Of a DNA stretch of 64,000 bases, positions 46,201 through 53,361 are shown piece by piece. The notes beneath the pieces are model-generated. The model was given only the letters and a program-made list of their open reading frames with translations, made no database searches and had not been told where the DNA came from. Source of the DNA: Cytobacillus oceanisediminis 2691 (GTDB lineage: Bacteria > Bacillota > Bacilli > Bacillales > Cytobacillaceae); assembly GCF_007678455.1 (NCBI RefSeq), contig NZ_VEEP01000009.1:207205-271204 (forward strand), written 5' to 3'. The position numbers and the translations under genes are program-made. Positions within the stretch are counted from its first letter, which is position 1. Each line of letters begins with the position of its first letter.

Positions 46201-46880
46201 TCTGAAAAAGAAACTTCCACACTTTCCTTGAATTGTTCAAATGACAGCTCAGCATCCTGATGCTTATCAACCTGATTGATAATTAAATAAAGCTCTTTTC
46301 CTGCATCGGTCAGCTCTTTCGTAAAAAGAAAGTTCAGCTCCGATTGCACATGATTATAGTCCATGACATAAAAAACAAGGTCTGAAAGATGAAGGGCAGA
46401 TTCTGTCGCGATCCGGTGTGCATCATCCGTGGAATCTATTCCAGGTGTATCCATAATGACAGCCTGCTGCAGGAATTCCGCACCGTTGTGGCTGATTTCG
46501 ATTGCCTGGATCTGGTCACCATCCTTACAATAGCTTTTGACCGTTTCATAATCATATGGAGCAGGGTAAAGCCTTGATCCTCCGTTTTTAAAAAAGACCT
46601 TTGCATATTCTGCTCCTGATTTAATTTTCACCAGATTTGCGCTTGTAGGGATCGGACTTGATGGCAGGATATTGTCGCCGATCAATTTATTGATCATGCT
46701 CGACTTACCTGCAGAAAAATGGCCGCAGAAGGCAATCGAAAATTCTTCTTCAACCGCTTTCCTCCCCAGCTCCCTCACTTTTTCAGCGCTTTCTCCATCT
46801 TGATTCGTTTTTAATAAATGATATAAAGATAAAATCTTCCCGAGAAGTTTATGATCTTGATGTGCTACAGTCTGGCCCAT
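43212..46880 (-). CDS. dynA: Bacterial dynamin-like protein with two GTPase modules (DynA/YpbR)
   Basis: A 1222-residue fusion of two dynamin units. P loops are GHFSAGKSS (residues about 53-61) and GAFSAGKSS (about 640); each half also has a switch-type DTPG (VIMDTPGIDS and LVDTPGADS) and long helical stalk regions. B. subtilis DynA tethers and fuses membranes and protects against phage and membrane-damaging agents. The internal duplication and length match DynA. AAGGAG precedes the ATG. Confidence 0.95.
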   Translation of the reverse strand: MGQTVAHQDHKLLGKILSLYHLLKTNQDGESAEKVRELGRKAVEEEFSIAFCGHFSAGKSSMINKLIGDNILPSSPIPTSANLVKIKSGAEYAKVFFKNGGSRLYPAPYDYETVKSYCKDGDQIQAIEISHNGAEFLQQAVIMDTPGIDSTDDAHRIATESALHLSDLVFYVMDYNHVQSELNFLFTKELTDAGKELYLIINQVDKHQDAELSFEQFKESVEVSFSDWGVKHSGIFYTSLKVPESPLNQFEELREFIIERKSKRAEILPVSIFKSLEKLSEDHLGRLKQDVSAQVEQYESILGDLSESERQQLSNELDQIRSHIAKIKIEQDPEQEFRSGQNDILKNAYLMPFQTRELAESYLQARQPDFKVGLFFSKQKTEQERAARLASFYQDLEEKVQSQLNWHIKDFLTKLFKKHQLSQPDLQAAANGFKVDFGEELLSGAVKSGARLSGDYVLNYTNDVAEALKNLVRKELEPIKKMFLQYAKVNDDEQVNELVEKEQKYEKLLDAWSGLSAIREKIDEDRRHVSEILYGEPIQLKDEDFSLFDAEQDEPEVIRNLDPGTPEPAEEKGEPVKDEISSIDQEGNDIEQFHEVQKNLAGKLNFTSEQIEGIPGLKKIARELKDKAVRIKDREFTVALFGAFSAGKSSFANALVGERLLPVSPNPTTAAINKIKPVTPEHPHGSVIVKIKTDKELTKELERSLGLFGENITDFERAIDQIKSIKWEDSGYSAIEKTHYSFLQAFAKGFNHFRGKFGEQLSVDLDSFREYVAQEEKSCFVEWIEVYYDCELTREGITLVDTPGADSINARHTGVAFDYIKNSDAILFVTYYNHAFSKADREFLIQLGRVKDSFELDKMFFIVNAVDLANSVEEQEAVLEYVEGQLVQYGIRNPHLFPVSSLKGLNAKLQPDSGGDQFFNSFEKAFYRFIANDLMNMAVESAEAKWHQAVSMIEELIRSAEEDKAAKAEKRQNLLSEKERLLAVLAQKNPAILEERLKQEGDELTYYIRQRVFIRFGDFFREAFNPALLKDDGRNLKKALESALDDLIESIGYDLAQEMRATSLRVENHIAQLLKEFQQALITELSKINSSVSISFTENGPLSGIEFETAYQSIDRAIFKKALGMFKNPKSFFEKNEKRYMAEELEQLLHGPSGEYLEEENSRLKEHYMQEMKREFEKVQNDFSEQIHEYFEGITSALEENFSIEVVKQALMKIENNYKGLL

Positions 46881-46971
46881 TCCTCAAACTCCTTGTGACA
46901 AAATTGTGAATAACTTTATTTTATACGATTTTTCGGCCTTTTCCTATTATTACATTTTTTCTAGTAAAAAA

Positions 46972-46998
46972 AGAAAAACCCGAACATCATGTCCGGGC
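46972..46998 (-). terminator. Terminator of the candidate Fur-controlled short transcript
   Basis: On the minus strand CCCGGACA-TGA-TGTTCGGG is followed by TTTTT. It lies 25 bases past the 28-codon frame at 47023-47109 and about 200 bases past ypbQ. Confidence 0.8.
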
Positions 46999-47022
46999 CG
47001 CCATTTAAATAATATTTTAAGT

Positions 47023-47109
47023 TTAGTGAGGTTTTAAAACATTGCTCAAAACATATTTCATAACTAAGGAGTAAGCAGCTATCGTTGAAACTACTAGCAT
47101 GGATACCAT
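47023..47109 (-). CDS. Candidate 28-residue hydrophobic peptide in a Fur-controlled transcript
   Basis: An ATG with GGTG eight bases upstream opens a 28-codon frame encoding one hydrophobic segment (MVSMLVVSTIAAYSLVMKYV) and a short polar end. It lies between a promoter overlapped by a Fur-like box and a strong terminator. It could be a micropeptide, or the transcript may act as a small RNA with the frame incidental. Confidence 0.45.
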   Translation of the reverse strand: MVSMLVVSTIAAYSLVMKYVLSNVLKPH

Positions 47110-47166
47110 TTATACGACACCGTCCTTGAAGTTCTTTTGATTGAGAACTATTTTCATCCTAAGGAA

Positions 47167-47195
47167 AGTGTAGCACTATTGATTATCATTTTCAA
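47167..47195 (-). promoter_or_regulatory. Promoter overlapped by a Fur-like box
   Basis: On the minus strand TTGAAA and TACACT are separated by 17 bp. The 15-mer TGAAAATGATAATCA at 47180-47194 fits the 7-1-7 Fur consensus at 12 of 14 positions and covers the spacer, a typical repressing position. Confidence 0.6.
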
Positions 47196-47205
47196 TGAGA
47201 GATGG

Positions 47206-47775
47206 TTAATTGTCACACTTCTTTAACAAATTCGGCAGAAATCGCCCCTGATTCGTGAAAGCTGATTCATATTTAGTCAACTCTTTCAAAGCCCTTTCCT
47301 CAGCAGGAATCCTGATTGAAAGAATCAGGATGTTCAGTAGGGTGAAAAGTGCCATCGTAATATAGGCATTGAACATCAGGGGAATGACCAGAATTTCAAT
47401 GGTTACGATCAAATAGTTTGGATGCTTTATGATTTTATAGGGTCCTCTTTTAATGACTTTTGCTCCTGGAAGGATGATGATTTTTGTATTCCAGAACCTT
47501 CCCAATGAAGCAAGTGCCCAAATCCTCATCCCCTGTGCGAATAGAAACAGCGCCAGCAGAACAGGCCAATAATCCGACAGCTGTTTATTCAACAGCGTCA
47601 CTTCAGCAATAAAAAAGAGGAAAAAAGCAGTGTGGATCGCCACCATCGCAGGATAATGGCCCTGCCCGAATTCCATTGCTCCCTGTTTTTTCATCCAGGC
47701 CTCATTTTTTCTGGCAATCACTAGTTCCGTTATTCTCTGGAAAATAATCAATCCGACAAATAGATAGAATACCAA
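47206..47775 (-). CDS. ypbQ: Isoprenylcysteine carboxyl methyltransferase family protein (YpbQ/BpsB)
   Basis: A 189-residue membrane protein with about five helices and the ICMT-family C-terminal block (KRGPYKIIKHPNYLIV). In B. subtilis, YpbQ (BpsB) O-methylates the alkylpyrones made by BpsA. The TTG start begins one base after the bpsA stop codon, and GAGGTGGGAG within the bpsA end serves as ribosome site, so the two are tightly coupled. Confidence 0.9.
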   Translation of the reverse strand: MVFYLFVGLIIFQRITELVIARKNEAWMKKQGAMEFGQGHYPAMVAIHTAFFLFFIAEVTLLNKQLSDYWPVLLALFLFAQGMRIWALASLGRFWNTKIIILPGAKVIKRGPYKIIKHPNYLIVTIEILVIPLMFNAYITMALFTLLNILILSIRIPAEERALKELTKYESAFTNQGRFLPNLLKKCDN

Positions 47776-47776
47776 G

Positions 47777-48862
47777 TTACTCCCACCTCATTAAAAGCAG
47801 CTCTGAACTAAACCCAGGCCCAAGGGCTGCCCCCAGTCCAAGATCGCCCTCCTTAGCAGTTTCCATGAATCTTTTAAGCACATATAAAATTGTCACAGAT
47901 GACATATTCCCGAATTCTTTCAGGACGTCAAGGGAGTTTTTTGTCATGGTTTCTGGCAGCTTTAATGCTGAAACATAGGCATCAATAACCTTCTTGCCGC
48001 CTGGATGGGCAATAAAATGGTCAAGATCCTGCACATCAAGGCCGTTTGAGTTCAAAAACCTCAGTACATTAGGCTGAAGCCAGTTTTCAATAATAGTAGG
48101 TATATCCTTTGAAAATACAACATAAAGACCTTCATTTTTCACATCCCAGCCCATGACATCCTCGGAATCCGGCATTGTCGTGGATTGAGTTCCAACTATA
48201 TTAGGGGCTGCATTCTTTTTGGTGATTTTTTCATAGCCCGAATCATCACCGCAGACAAGGGCACATGCAACTCCGTCGGCAAACAGAGAGGTCCCGATCA
48301 GGTTGCTTTTTGACCGGTCATTTCGCTGGAAAGTCAGGCTGCATAGCTCGATGGAGAGCACGAGGACTTTTGCCTTTGGGTATGCAAGGCAGTATTCATA
48401 GGCACGTGACAATCCTGCCGCTCCGCCTGCACATCCGAGACCCCATATCGGGATCCTTTTAGTATATTGTGAGGACGGCAGGATATTCATGATTCTTGCA
48501 TCTATGCTTGGCGTCGAAAGTCCTGTACTGCTGATTGTAAAGATAGCGTCTATTTCTTCAAAGTGGATTTCATTTTTCAGGAAATCATCATTCTTCAAAC
48601 AATTCGTGATTGCCTCCGCACCAAGCTTTACAGCCGTTTCGATATACGCATCATTTTTTTCCTCAAATGTATGATCTACTTCGAACCAGTCAAGATCCCT
48701 GGCAAAATGGCGTTTCTCGATCTGGCCATTCTGGAATACAGACAGCAGACGTTGTATGTCCTTAAAGGACTCTTTAAATAACTTTTCGGCAAAGTCCATG
48801 ACTTTATCCTGCTCAATTGAAAACGGCGGAACAGCTTCTGCGATGGAAATAATTCTGGGCAT
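47777..48862 (-). CDS. bpsA: Type III polyketide synthase (BpsA-like)
   Basis: A 361-residue chalcone-synthase-fold enzyme with the catalytic triad visible: Cys144 in WGLGCAGGAAG, His in HFIAHPGGKKV and Asn in EFGNMSSVT. B. subtilis BpsA makes triketide pyrones from long acyl-CoA and malonyl-CoA. The frame extends to 48904, but AGGAG lies nine bases before the ATG at 48862, giving the same N terminus and Cys144 number as BpsA. It forms an operon with ypbQ. Confidence 0.92.
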   Translation of the reverse strand: MPRIISIAEAVPPFSIEQDKVMDFAEKLFKESFKDIQRLLSVFQNGQIEKRHFARDLDWFEVDHTFEEKNDAYIETAVKLGAEAITNCLKNDDFLKNEIHFEEIDAIFTISSTGLSTPSIDARIMNILPSSQYTKRIPIWGLGCAGGAAGLSRAYEYCLAYPKAKVLVLSIELCSLTFQRNDRSKSNLIGTSLFADGVACALVCGDDSGYEKITKKNAAPNIVGTQSTTMPDSEDVMGWDVKNEGLYVVFSKDIPTIIENWLQPNVLRFLNSNGLDVQDLDHFIAHPGGKKVIDAYVSALKLPETMTKNSLDVLKEFGNMSSVTILYVLKRFMETAKEGDLGLGAALGPGFSSELLLMRWE

Positions 48863-48946
48863 GACAATACTCTCCTCACATATATGTACGGTTACTTTTT
48901 CCATTTACCCTGAGAGTATGCAAGCAAACAAATATTGATTGAAAAC

Positions 48947-48980
48947 AAAAAAAAGCTTCCCCCGGGATGGAGGAAGCCTA
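48947..48980 (-). terminator. Terminator of the SDR gene
   Basis: On the minus strand GCTTCC and GGGAAGC form a stem-loop followed by TTTTTTT, about 180 bases past the SDR stop codon and before bpsA. Confidence 0.65.
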
Positions 48981-49160
48981 ACGTTTTGAAGGAGTTGCTG
49001 TGCAAGTTCATTATACAATGCAGTTGAGGCCCGTACATTATTAAATCATTACCAGTTGACAAAGGCACAATGGGAGACAACGTTGTGATGGCCAAGTGAA
49101 ATCAACTCCTGGCAAAAAACCGTTCCATTTTTGCTGGAAGCGGATAATGAGGAATCCTAT

Positions 49161-49934
49161 TTAAAAACCGTGAATGGTCATTCCGCCATCGACAAATAGG
49201 GTTTGTCCTGTTACATAATTCCCGGCGTCTGAGCTTAGGAAGACCACTGGTCCCACAAGCTCTGGCAGCTCGCCGATCCTTTTCAGGGGTGTGACGGCAA
49301 GGATGTCTTTTACATATGACTCATCTTCTAAAAGTTTTTCAGTCAATGGTGTTTTGAAATACCACGGGCCAATGGAATTTACATTGACGCCATATTGTCC
49401 CCATTCCATTGCAAGGACTTTAGTCATCTGCATGAGAGCTGCCTTTGTTGCGGCATAGACGACGCCAGTCCTGAGAGCAACCTGGCCGGCTACTGACGCA
49501 ATATTGATGATTTTTCCGCCGGATTGCTGGCTTTTCATGATGCGTCCAGCTTCCTGGGACATCATGAAGGCAGACTTCAAATTGGTGTCCATGATCTGTT
49601 GCCATTCCTCATCTGTCGCATCCAGAGCCTTAGACCGGATATTCATCCCGGCATTATTTACAAGAATATCAATCTTTCCCCATTTCGCTTCAATCTCAGC
49701 AATCGCAGTATGTATCTGTTCCCTTTCAGTGACATCCGTCGGAAGTATAAGAGCTTTTTTTCCTAATTCCTCAATCATTCCTGCAGTTTCTGTGAGGTCT
49801 TTTTCGGTTCTGGCAAGAAGTGCGACATCAGCGCCGGCTTCAGCTAACCCTACCGCCAGCGCTCTGCCAATTCCCCGGCCTGCACCCGTCACTATTGCCG
49901 TTTTTCCGCTCAAATCAAATGAAGGTAAGAACAT
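49161..49934 (-). CDS. Short-chain dehydrogenase/reductase family oxidoreductase
   Basis: A 257-residue SDR with the NAD(P) motif VTGAGRGIGRALA, the NNAG block, and the catalytic Ser/Tyr-x3-Lys (NIASVAGQVA, YAATKAA). It belongs to the FabG/gluconate 5-dehydrogenase-like branch; the substrate cannot be told. GGGAGG precedes the ATG. It lies alone upstream of the pyrone pair, with a terminator between. Confidence 0.88.
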   Translation of the reverse strand: MFLPSFDLSGKTAIVTGAGRGIGRALAVGLAEAGADVALLARTEKDLTETAGMIEELGKKALILPTDVTEREQIHTAIAEIEAKWGKIDILVNNAGMNIRSKALDATDEEWQQIMDTNLKSAFMMSQEAGRIMKSQQSGGKIINIASVAGQVALRTGVVYAATKAALMQMTKVLAMEWGQYGVNVNSIGPWYFKTPLTEKLLEDESYVKDILAVTPLKRIGELPELVGPVVFLSSDAGNYVTGQTLFVDGGMTIHGF

Positions 49935-50011
49935 ACCTATCAGCCTCCCTATGTAAAATTGCTTTCATTTTACCATAGTACAGTGGCCTTTTGTTGTATG
50001 TACACCTCAAT

Positions 50012-50037
50012 AAACAAAAGCACCCCTCTCGGTGCTA
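50012..50037 (-). terminator. Terminator of the small zinc-ribbon gene
   Basis: On the minus strand GCACC and GGTGC pair across a 6-base loop overlapping the stop codon and are followed by TTTTG. Confidence 0.6.
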
Positions 50038-50163
50038 GTTGTTCTCATCTGACTGCTTCTGCACTTCAATCCAGATCTGTTTTTCGGCTGCTTCCCCGCA
50101 ATTCATGCATATCCTTTTCTCATCATAGATAAGTCGGCAATGATCACAATAATATTTCTGCAA
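50035..50163 (-). CDS. Small zinc-ribbon protein, 42 residues
   Basis: A 42-residue protein with two CxxC pairs, YYCDHCR and ICMNCGE, 13 residues apart, forming a probable zinc ribbon, then an acidic tail. It starts with TTG; the ribosome site (GGGAAGTGA) is weak. It is divergent from the ba3 oxidase operon. It is of a kind easily missed by gene callers; function unknown. Confidence 0.6.
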   Translation of the reverse strand: MQKYYCDHCRLIYDEKRICMNCGEAAEKQIWIEVQKQSDENN

Positions 50164-50282
50164 TGATTTCACTTCCCGAAAAATGTTCTTTCTGACAGTA
50201 TATTAATTCCTGCTCAGAATGGTGATTCTTTTTTAAGATTTGCTGTTAATAAAATGTCAAGCCTTCTTGTCACACACTGGTT

Positions 50283-50310
50283 TTGACATATGTCGTTTTG
50301 CTCATATAAT
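50283..50310 (+). promoter_or_regulatory. Strong sigma-A promoter upstream of the ba3 oxidase operon
   Basis: A perfect TTGACA and a perfect TATAAT are separated by 16 bp. It lies upstream of the Fnr-like box, about 215 bp before the first oxidase gene. Confidence 0.65.
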
Positions 50311-50355
50311 CACAAAACTATTTTCACAGATTATTCACAATTACCCCACGTTCCA

Positions 50356-50398
50356 TGTGACTTAAATCACTGTATTTACGCGTTTTCACCATTAACAT
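50356..50398 (+). promoter_or_regulatory. Crp/Fnr-type box with class II spaced -10 for the ba3 operon
   Basis: TGTGA-N6-TCACT at 50356-50371 matches the Fnr consensus at nine of ten fixed positions. TAACAT at 50393-50398 would place the transcript start at about 50405, 41.5 bp from the box centre. Confidence 0.6.
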
Positions 50399-50531
50399 AG
50401 TAAATATGTCAGGTATGAACAATTTGTGAACTGTCCGAAACCATATTTACGTTTCCAAATTGTTTTGTATGATGAGAATGTACTTATCAATTAATCAATG
50501 GACTTATTTTATGTGAAGGGAGTGGACCGGG

Positions 50532-50681
50532 ATGGCGCAGCCTGGAATTGGGAAGAAAACACATACAAAGGTGGAAGATCGATCTTCCTTGAAAGGAACA
50601 CTTGCATCCGTTTTCTTATTAGGATTCTTTTTGATTGTCACTTGGTTAGGCGTTTATTTCTTATTTGTAGATCGTTTTTAA
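50532..50681 (+). CDS. Cytochrome ba3 oxidase subunit 2A (CbaD-like)
   Basis: A 49-residue protein with a charged N terminus and one membrane helix (about 24-45), the size and form of the small subunit IIa of ba3-type oxidases. It lies 27 bases before subunit II on the same strand. GGGAGTGGACCGGG forms the ribosome site. A longer frame over the same bases (50498-50722) is a shadow in another phase. Confidence 0.78.
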   Translation: MAQPGIGKKTHTKVEDRSSLKGTLASVFLLGFFLIVTWLGVYFLFVDRF

Positions 50682-50708
50682 GAGAGACCAAAAGGGGAGA
50701 AAGAAGTT

Positions 50709-51185
50709 ATGCATATTCATAAATTTGAGAAAATCTGGCTTATCTTCGGGATAACGACATTGATCGTCTTCCTGACTGTCATCGGGGTCAGCGCTTTTTA
50801 CCTCGGAAACCAGCCTCCAAGCTGTCTGGCAACAATCAATCCGGAAAAAGTTGACACCACTGCACCATTCAATGAGCCTGGATTGAAAAAGGTTGAAGGA
50901 AAAGAGTGGGATTACGAACTTGTATACGTTGCATCCGCATTCTCTTACAACCCTGGAAAGGTGGAAGTTCCACTGGGAGCAAAAGTAAAAGTCATCGCTA
51001 CAACTAAAGACGTCATCCATGGTTTCGAGGTTGCAGGAACCAATATCAATATGATGCTCGAGCCTGGCTTCATCAGTGAATATGTCACTACATTTGACAA
51101 GGCTGGCGAATATCTGATCGTTTGTAATGAATATTGTGGCGTCGGCCACCACATGATGACGTCTAAAATCGAGGTGGTAGAATAA
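50709..51185 (+). CDS. Cytochrome c oxidase subunit II (ba3 type, CuA)
   Basis: A 158-residue protein with one N-terminal anchor and an extracytoplasmic cupredoxin domain. The CuA ligands are His in VIHGFEV and the Cys/His/Met set in CNEYCGVGHHMM. It takes electrons from cytochrome c and passes them to subunit I. The short form with one helix is typical of ba3-type (B-family) oxidases. Its stop codon overlaps the subunit I start. The Sco chaperone at 2.4 kb could supply its copper. Confidence 0.93.
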   Translation: MHIHKFEKIWLIFGITTLIVFLTVIGVSAFYLGNQPPSCLATINPEKVDTTAPFNEPGLKKVEGKEWDYELVYVASAFSYNPGKVEVPLGAKVKVIATTKDVIHGFEVAGTNINMMLEPGFISEYVTTFDKAGEYLIVCNEYCGVGHHMMTSKIEVVE

Positions 51186-52840
51186 TGAATACTAATTCAA
51201 TGAATCCAAAAGTTGACCGCCGTGACGGAAAACTGTCCATGGCCCACTTTTATGTCGCTTTCACCGCACTTGCCATCGGCGGGTTAGCAGGCCTTCTGCA
51301 GACACTTGTCCGTTCAGGGAAATTCGAATTGCCTTCATGGACTGGGTATTACCAGATCCTTACGATACATGGAGTCGTACTTGGGCTTGTCTTAACAACA
51401 TTTTTCATTATGGGATTCCAGCTCGCTCTTGTAAGCAAAACATCAGGAACCTTCACTGACAAACAGCGCCTGACCGGATGGATCGGTTTCTGGACCATGA
51501 CCATTGGTACAGTAATGGCTGCCATCATGATCCTTACCAACCAGGCTTCTGTCCTGTATACATTTTATGCTCCATTACAGGCACATGCACTCTTTTACCT
51601 GGGCCTTACACTCGTGATTGTCGGAAGCTGGATTGACGGTGCCGCAATCATCATGGCTTACACTTCATGGAGAAAAGCAAACCCTGGAAAGCCTAGTCCG
51701 CTGCTGACTTTCATGTCCCTTGTCAACACACTTATGTGGATTGTTGCAACAATCGGCGTAGCAGCAACTGTATTGTTCCAACTGCTTCCTTGGTCATTGG
51801 GCCTTGTTGATCGCGTTGACGTACTTGTCAGCCGTACATTGTTCTGGTACTTCGGTCACCCGCTTGTGTATTTCTGGCTATTGCCTGCCTACATGGCATG
51901 GTATGCAATCGTTCCAAAGATCATTGGCGGAAAGATTTTCTCAGACTCATTGGCAAGGATGTCCTTCATCCTGTTCCTGCTGTTCTCAATCCCGGTAGGT
52001 TTCCACCATCAGCTGATGGAACCTGGAATTGATCCGGCATGGAAGTTCCTTCAGGTAATTTTGACATTCCTAGTTGTCATTCCATCACTAATGACGGCAT
52101 TTTCATTGTTTGCTACGTTTGAAATGTTTGGGCGTTCCAAAGGGGCGACTGGCCTATTCGGCTGGGTGAAAAAGCTTCCTTGGGGAGATGCGCGTTTCGC
52201 AGTTCCATTCATCGGCATGCTTGCATTCATTCCAGCTGGTGCCGGGGGACTTGTCAATGCTTCCCACCAATTGAACCAGGTAGTCCACAATACAATCTGG
52301 GTTACTGGACACTTCCATTTGACACTTGCAACTTCTGTTGTATTGACGTTCTTCGGGATTTCCTATTGGCTGGTCCCTCACCTGACCGGCAGAGTCCTGA
52401 CAAAAGCAATGAATAAATTAGCGATTATCCAGGGTGTTATTTGGGCGATCGGCATGACCTTCATGTCAGGTGCAATGCACGCAGCCGGCCTGCTTGGTGC
52501 TCCACGTCGTTCATCTTTCTCAACCTACGGCGGTTCAGAGCAAGCTGCAGAATGGATTCCATACCAGATTGCACAGGCGGTTGGCGGAACCATTCTGTTC
52601 CTTGGAATCATCCTGATGCTATACATTTTCATCAACCTTGCTTTCTTCGCACCAAAAGGTGAAGAAGAATTCCCAGTCGGAGAGGTTGCTGATCAGGCTG
52701 AAAAAACTCCAATGGTATTCGAAAACTGGAAGTTATGGCTCGGTATCACTGTTCTTTTGATTCTGTTCGCGTACACAATTCCGTTCATCGATATGATTCA
52801 AAATGCACCAATTGGGTCGAAGGGATACAAATTCTTCTAA
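51185..52840 (+). CDS. Cytochrome c oxidase subunit I (b(o/a)3 type)
   Basis: A 551-residue heme-copper oxidase core of the B family with about 13 helices. Haem and CuB ligands are visible in ITIHGVVLGLVL, YFGHPLVYFWLLPAY (the His-Tyr region), GFHHQLMEPG and WVTGHFHLTLA. It reduces oxygen to water and pumps protons with high oxygen affinity. It is the last gene of the three-gene operon, with a terminator after it. The Fnr-like box upstream suggests low-oxygen induction. Confidence 0.94.
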   Translation: MNTNSMNPKVDRRDGKLSMAHFYVAFTALAIGGLAGLLQTLVRSGKFELPSWTGYYQILTIHGVVLGLVLTTFFIMGFQLALVSKTSGTFTDKQRLTGWIGFWTMTIGTVMAAIMILTNQASVLYTFYAPLQAHALFYLGLTLVIVGSWIDGAAIIMAYTSWRKANPGKPSPLLTFMSLVNTLMWIVATIGVAATVLFQLLPWSLGLVDRVDVLVSRTLFWYFGHPLVYFWLLPAYMAWYAIVPKIIGGKIFSDSLARMSFILFLLFSIPVGFHHQLMEPGIDPAWKFLQVILTFLVVIPSLMTAFSLFATFEMFGRSKGATGLFGWVKKLPWGDARFAVPFIGMLAFIPAGAGGLVNASHQLNQVVHNTIWVTGHFHLTLATSVVLTFFGISYWLVPHLTGRVLTKAMNKLAIIQGVIWAIGMTFMSGAMHAAGLLGAPRRSSFSTYGGSEQAAEWIPYQIAQAVGGTILFLGIILMLYIFINLAFFAPKGEEEFPVGEVADQAEKTPMVFENWKLWLGITVLLILFAYTIPFIDMIQNAPIGSKGYKFF

Positions 52841-52872
52841 TAATGAATGTGCTCTCTTTTTTTAAAAAAACC

Positions 52873-52923
52873 AAGCAAAACAGGGTATGAAATCTGTCTC
52901 GATTTCATACCCTGTTTTTTTAG
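52873..52923 (+). terminator. Terminator of the ba3 oxidase operon
   Basis: A 16-bp stem (AACAGGGTATGAAATC with its complement) and 6-base loop are followed by TTTTTTT. Confidence 0.9.
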
Positions 52924-52934
52924 TTGGCTCTGTT

Positions 52935-53200
52935 AACCAAGACTGTTGATTTTCGTTCCAGGCGCTTCGCTTTCCGCTGGAAGAATATGAAAAAGACCAA
53001 CTGCCGTCTTTTTCATAAGCAATTCTTCCTTGGGGCTGGCGCTGAGCCTCCTCGTCGCTTTGCTCCTGCGGGGTCTCACCTGACCAGCTGTGCCCGCAGG
53101 ACATTGATTTGGCTTCCTTGAACCTGCCCACGCACGAAGGAAATGAGTTAGCATTTTCGAGGAGTCTACGCGCCTTCCACTACAATCAACAGGTGTTAAA
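52935..53200. repeat. Dispersed Bacillaceae intergenic repeat (REP/MITE-like)
   Basis: The element starts GACTGTTGATT...TTCCAGGCGC and ends GCGCCTTCCA...AATCAACAG, inverted termini around an internal GAGCCTCCTCGTCGCTT and CTCCTGCGGGGTCTCACCTG. I recall the same phrases from multi-copy intergenic elements in many Bacillaceae genomes. It encodes no transposase. The remaining bases up to asnS (53201-53300) show nothing. Confidence 0.7.
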
Positions 53201-53304
53201 ACAACATTAGGCTTTAAAGAGCCTTTTAGTTACAAGGCATAAAAATTATAAACAAAGAGCTAAATTAACTAGTCTGCATCCGGATCATGTTCATTCCAGC
53301 TATA

Positions 53305-53337
53305 TAAAAAAAACAAAAGGATGCCGCAGCATCCTAT
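53305..53337 (-). terminator. Terminator of asnS
   Basis: On the minus strand AGGATGC-TGC-GGCATCCT is followed by TTTGTTTTTTT. Confidence 0.85.
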
Positions 53338-53361
53338 TGTTCATTATTTACATGGATTTAA

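Noticed and set aside
48892..49095. 67-codon minus-strand frame between bpsA and the SDR gene
   Set aside because: It runs through the SDR terminator hairpin and the bpsA ribosome site, with no conserved features.
50498..50722. 74-codon plus-strand frame upstream of the oxidase
   Set aside because: It overlaps the better supported 49-residue subunit 2A in another phase and has no family features.
52862..53131. 89-codon minus-strand frame over the oxidase terminator and the dispersed repeat
   Set aside because: It lies across a terminator and a non-coding repeat; its composition reflects the repeat.
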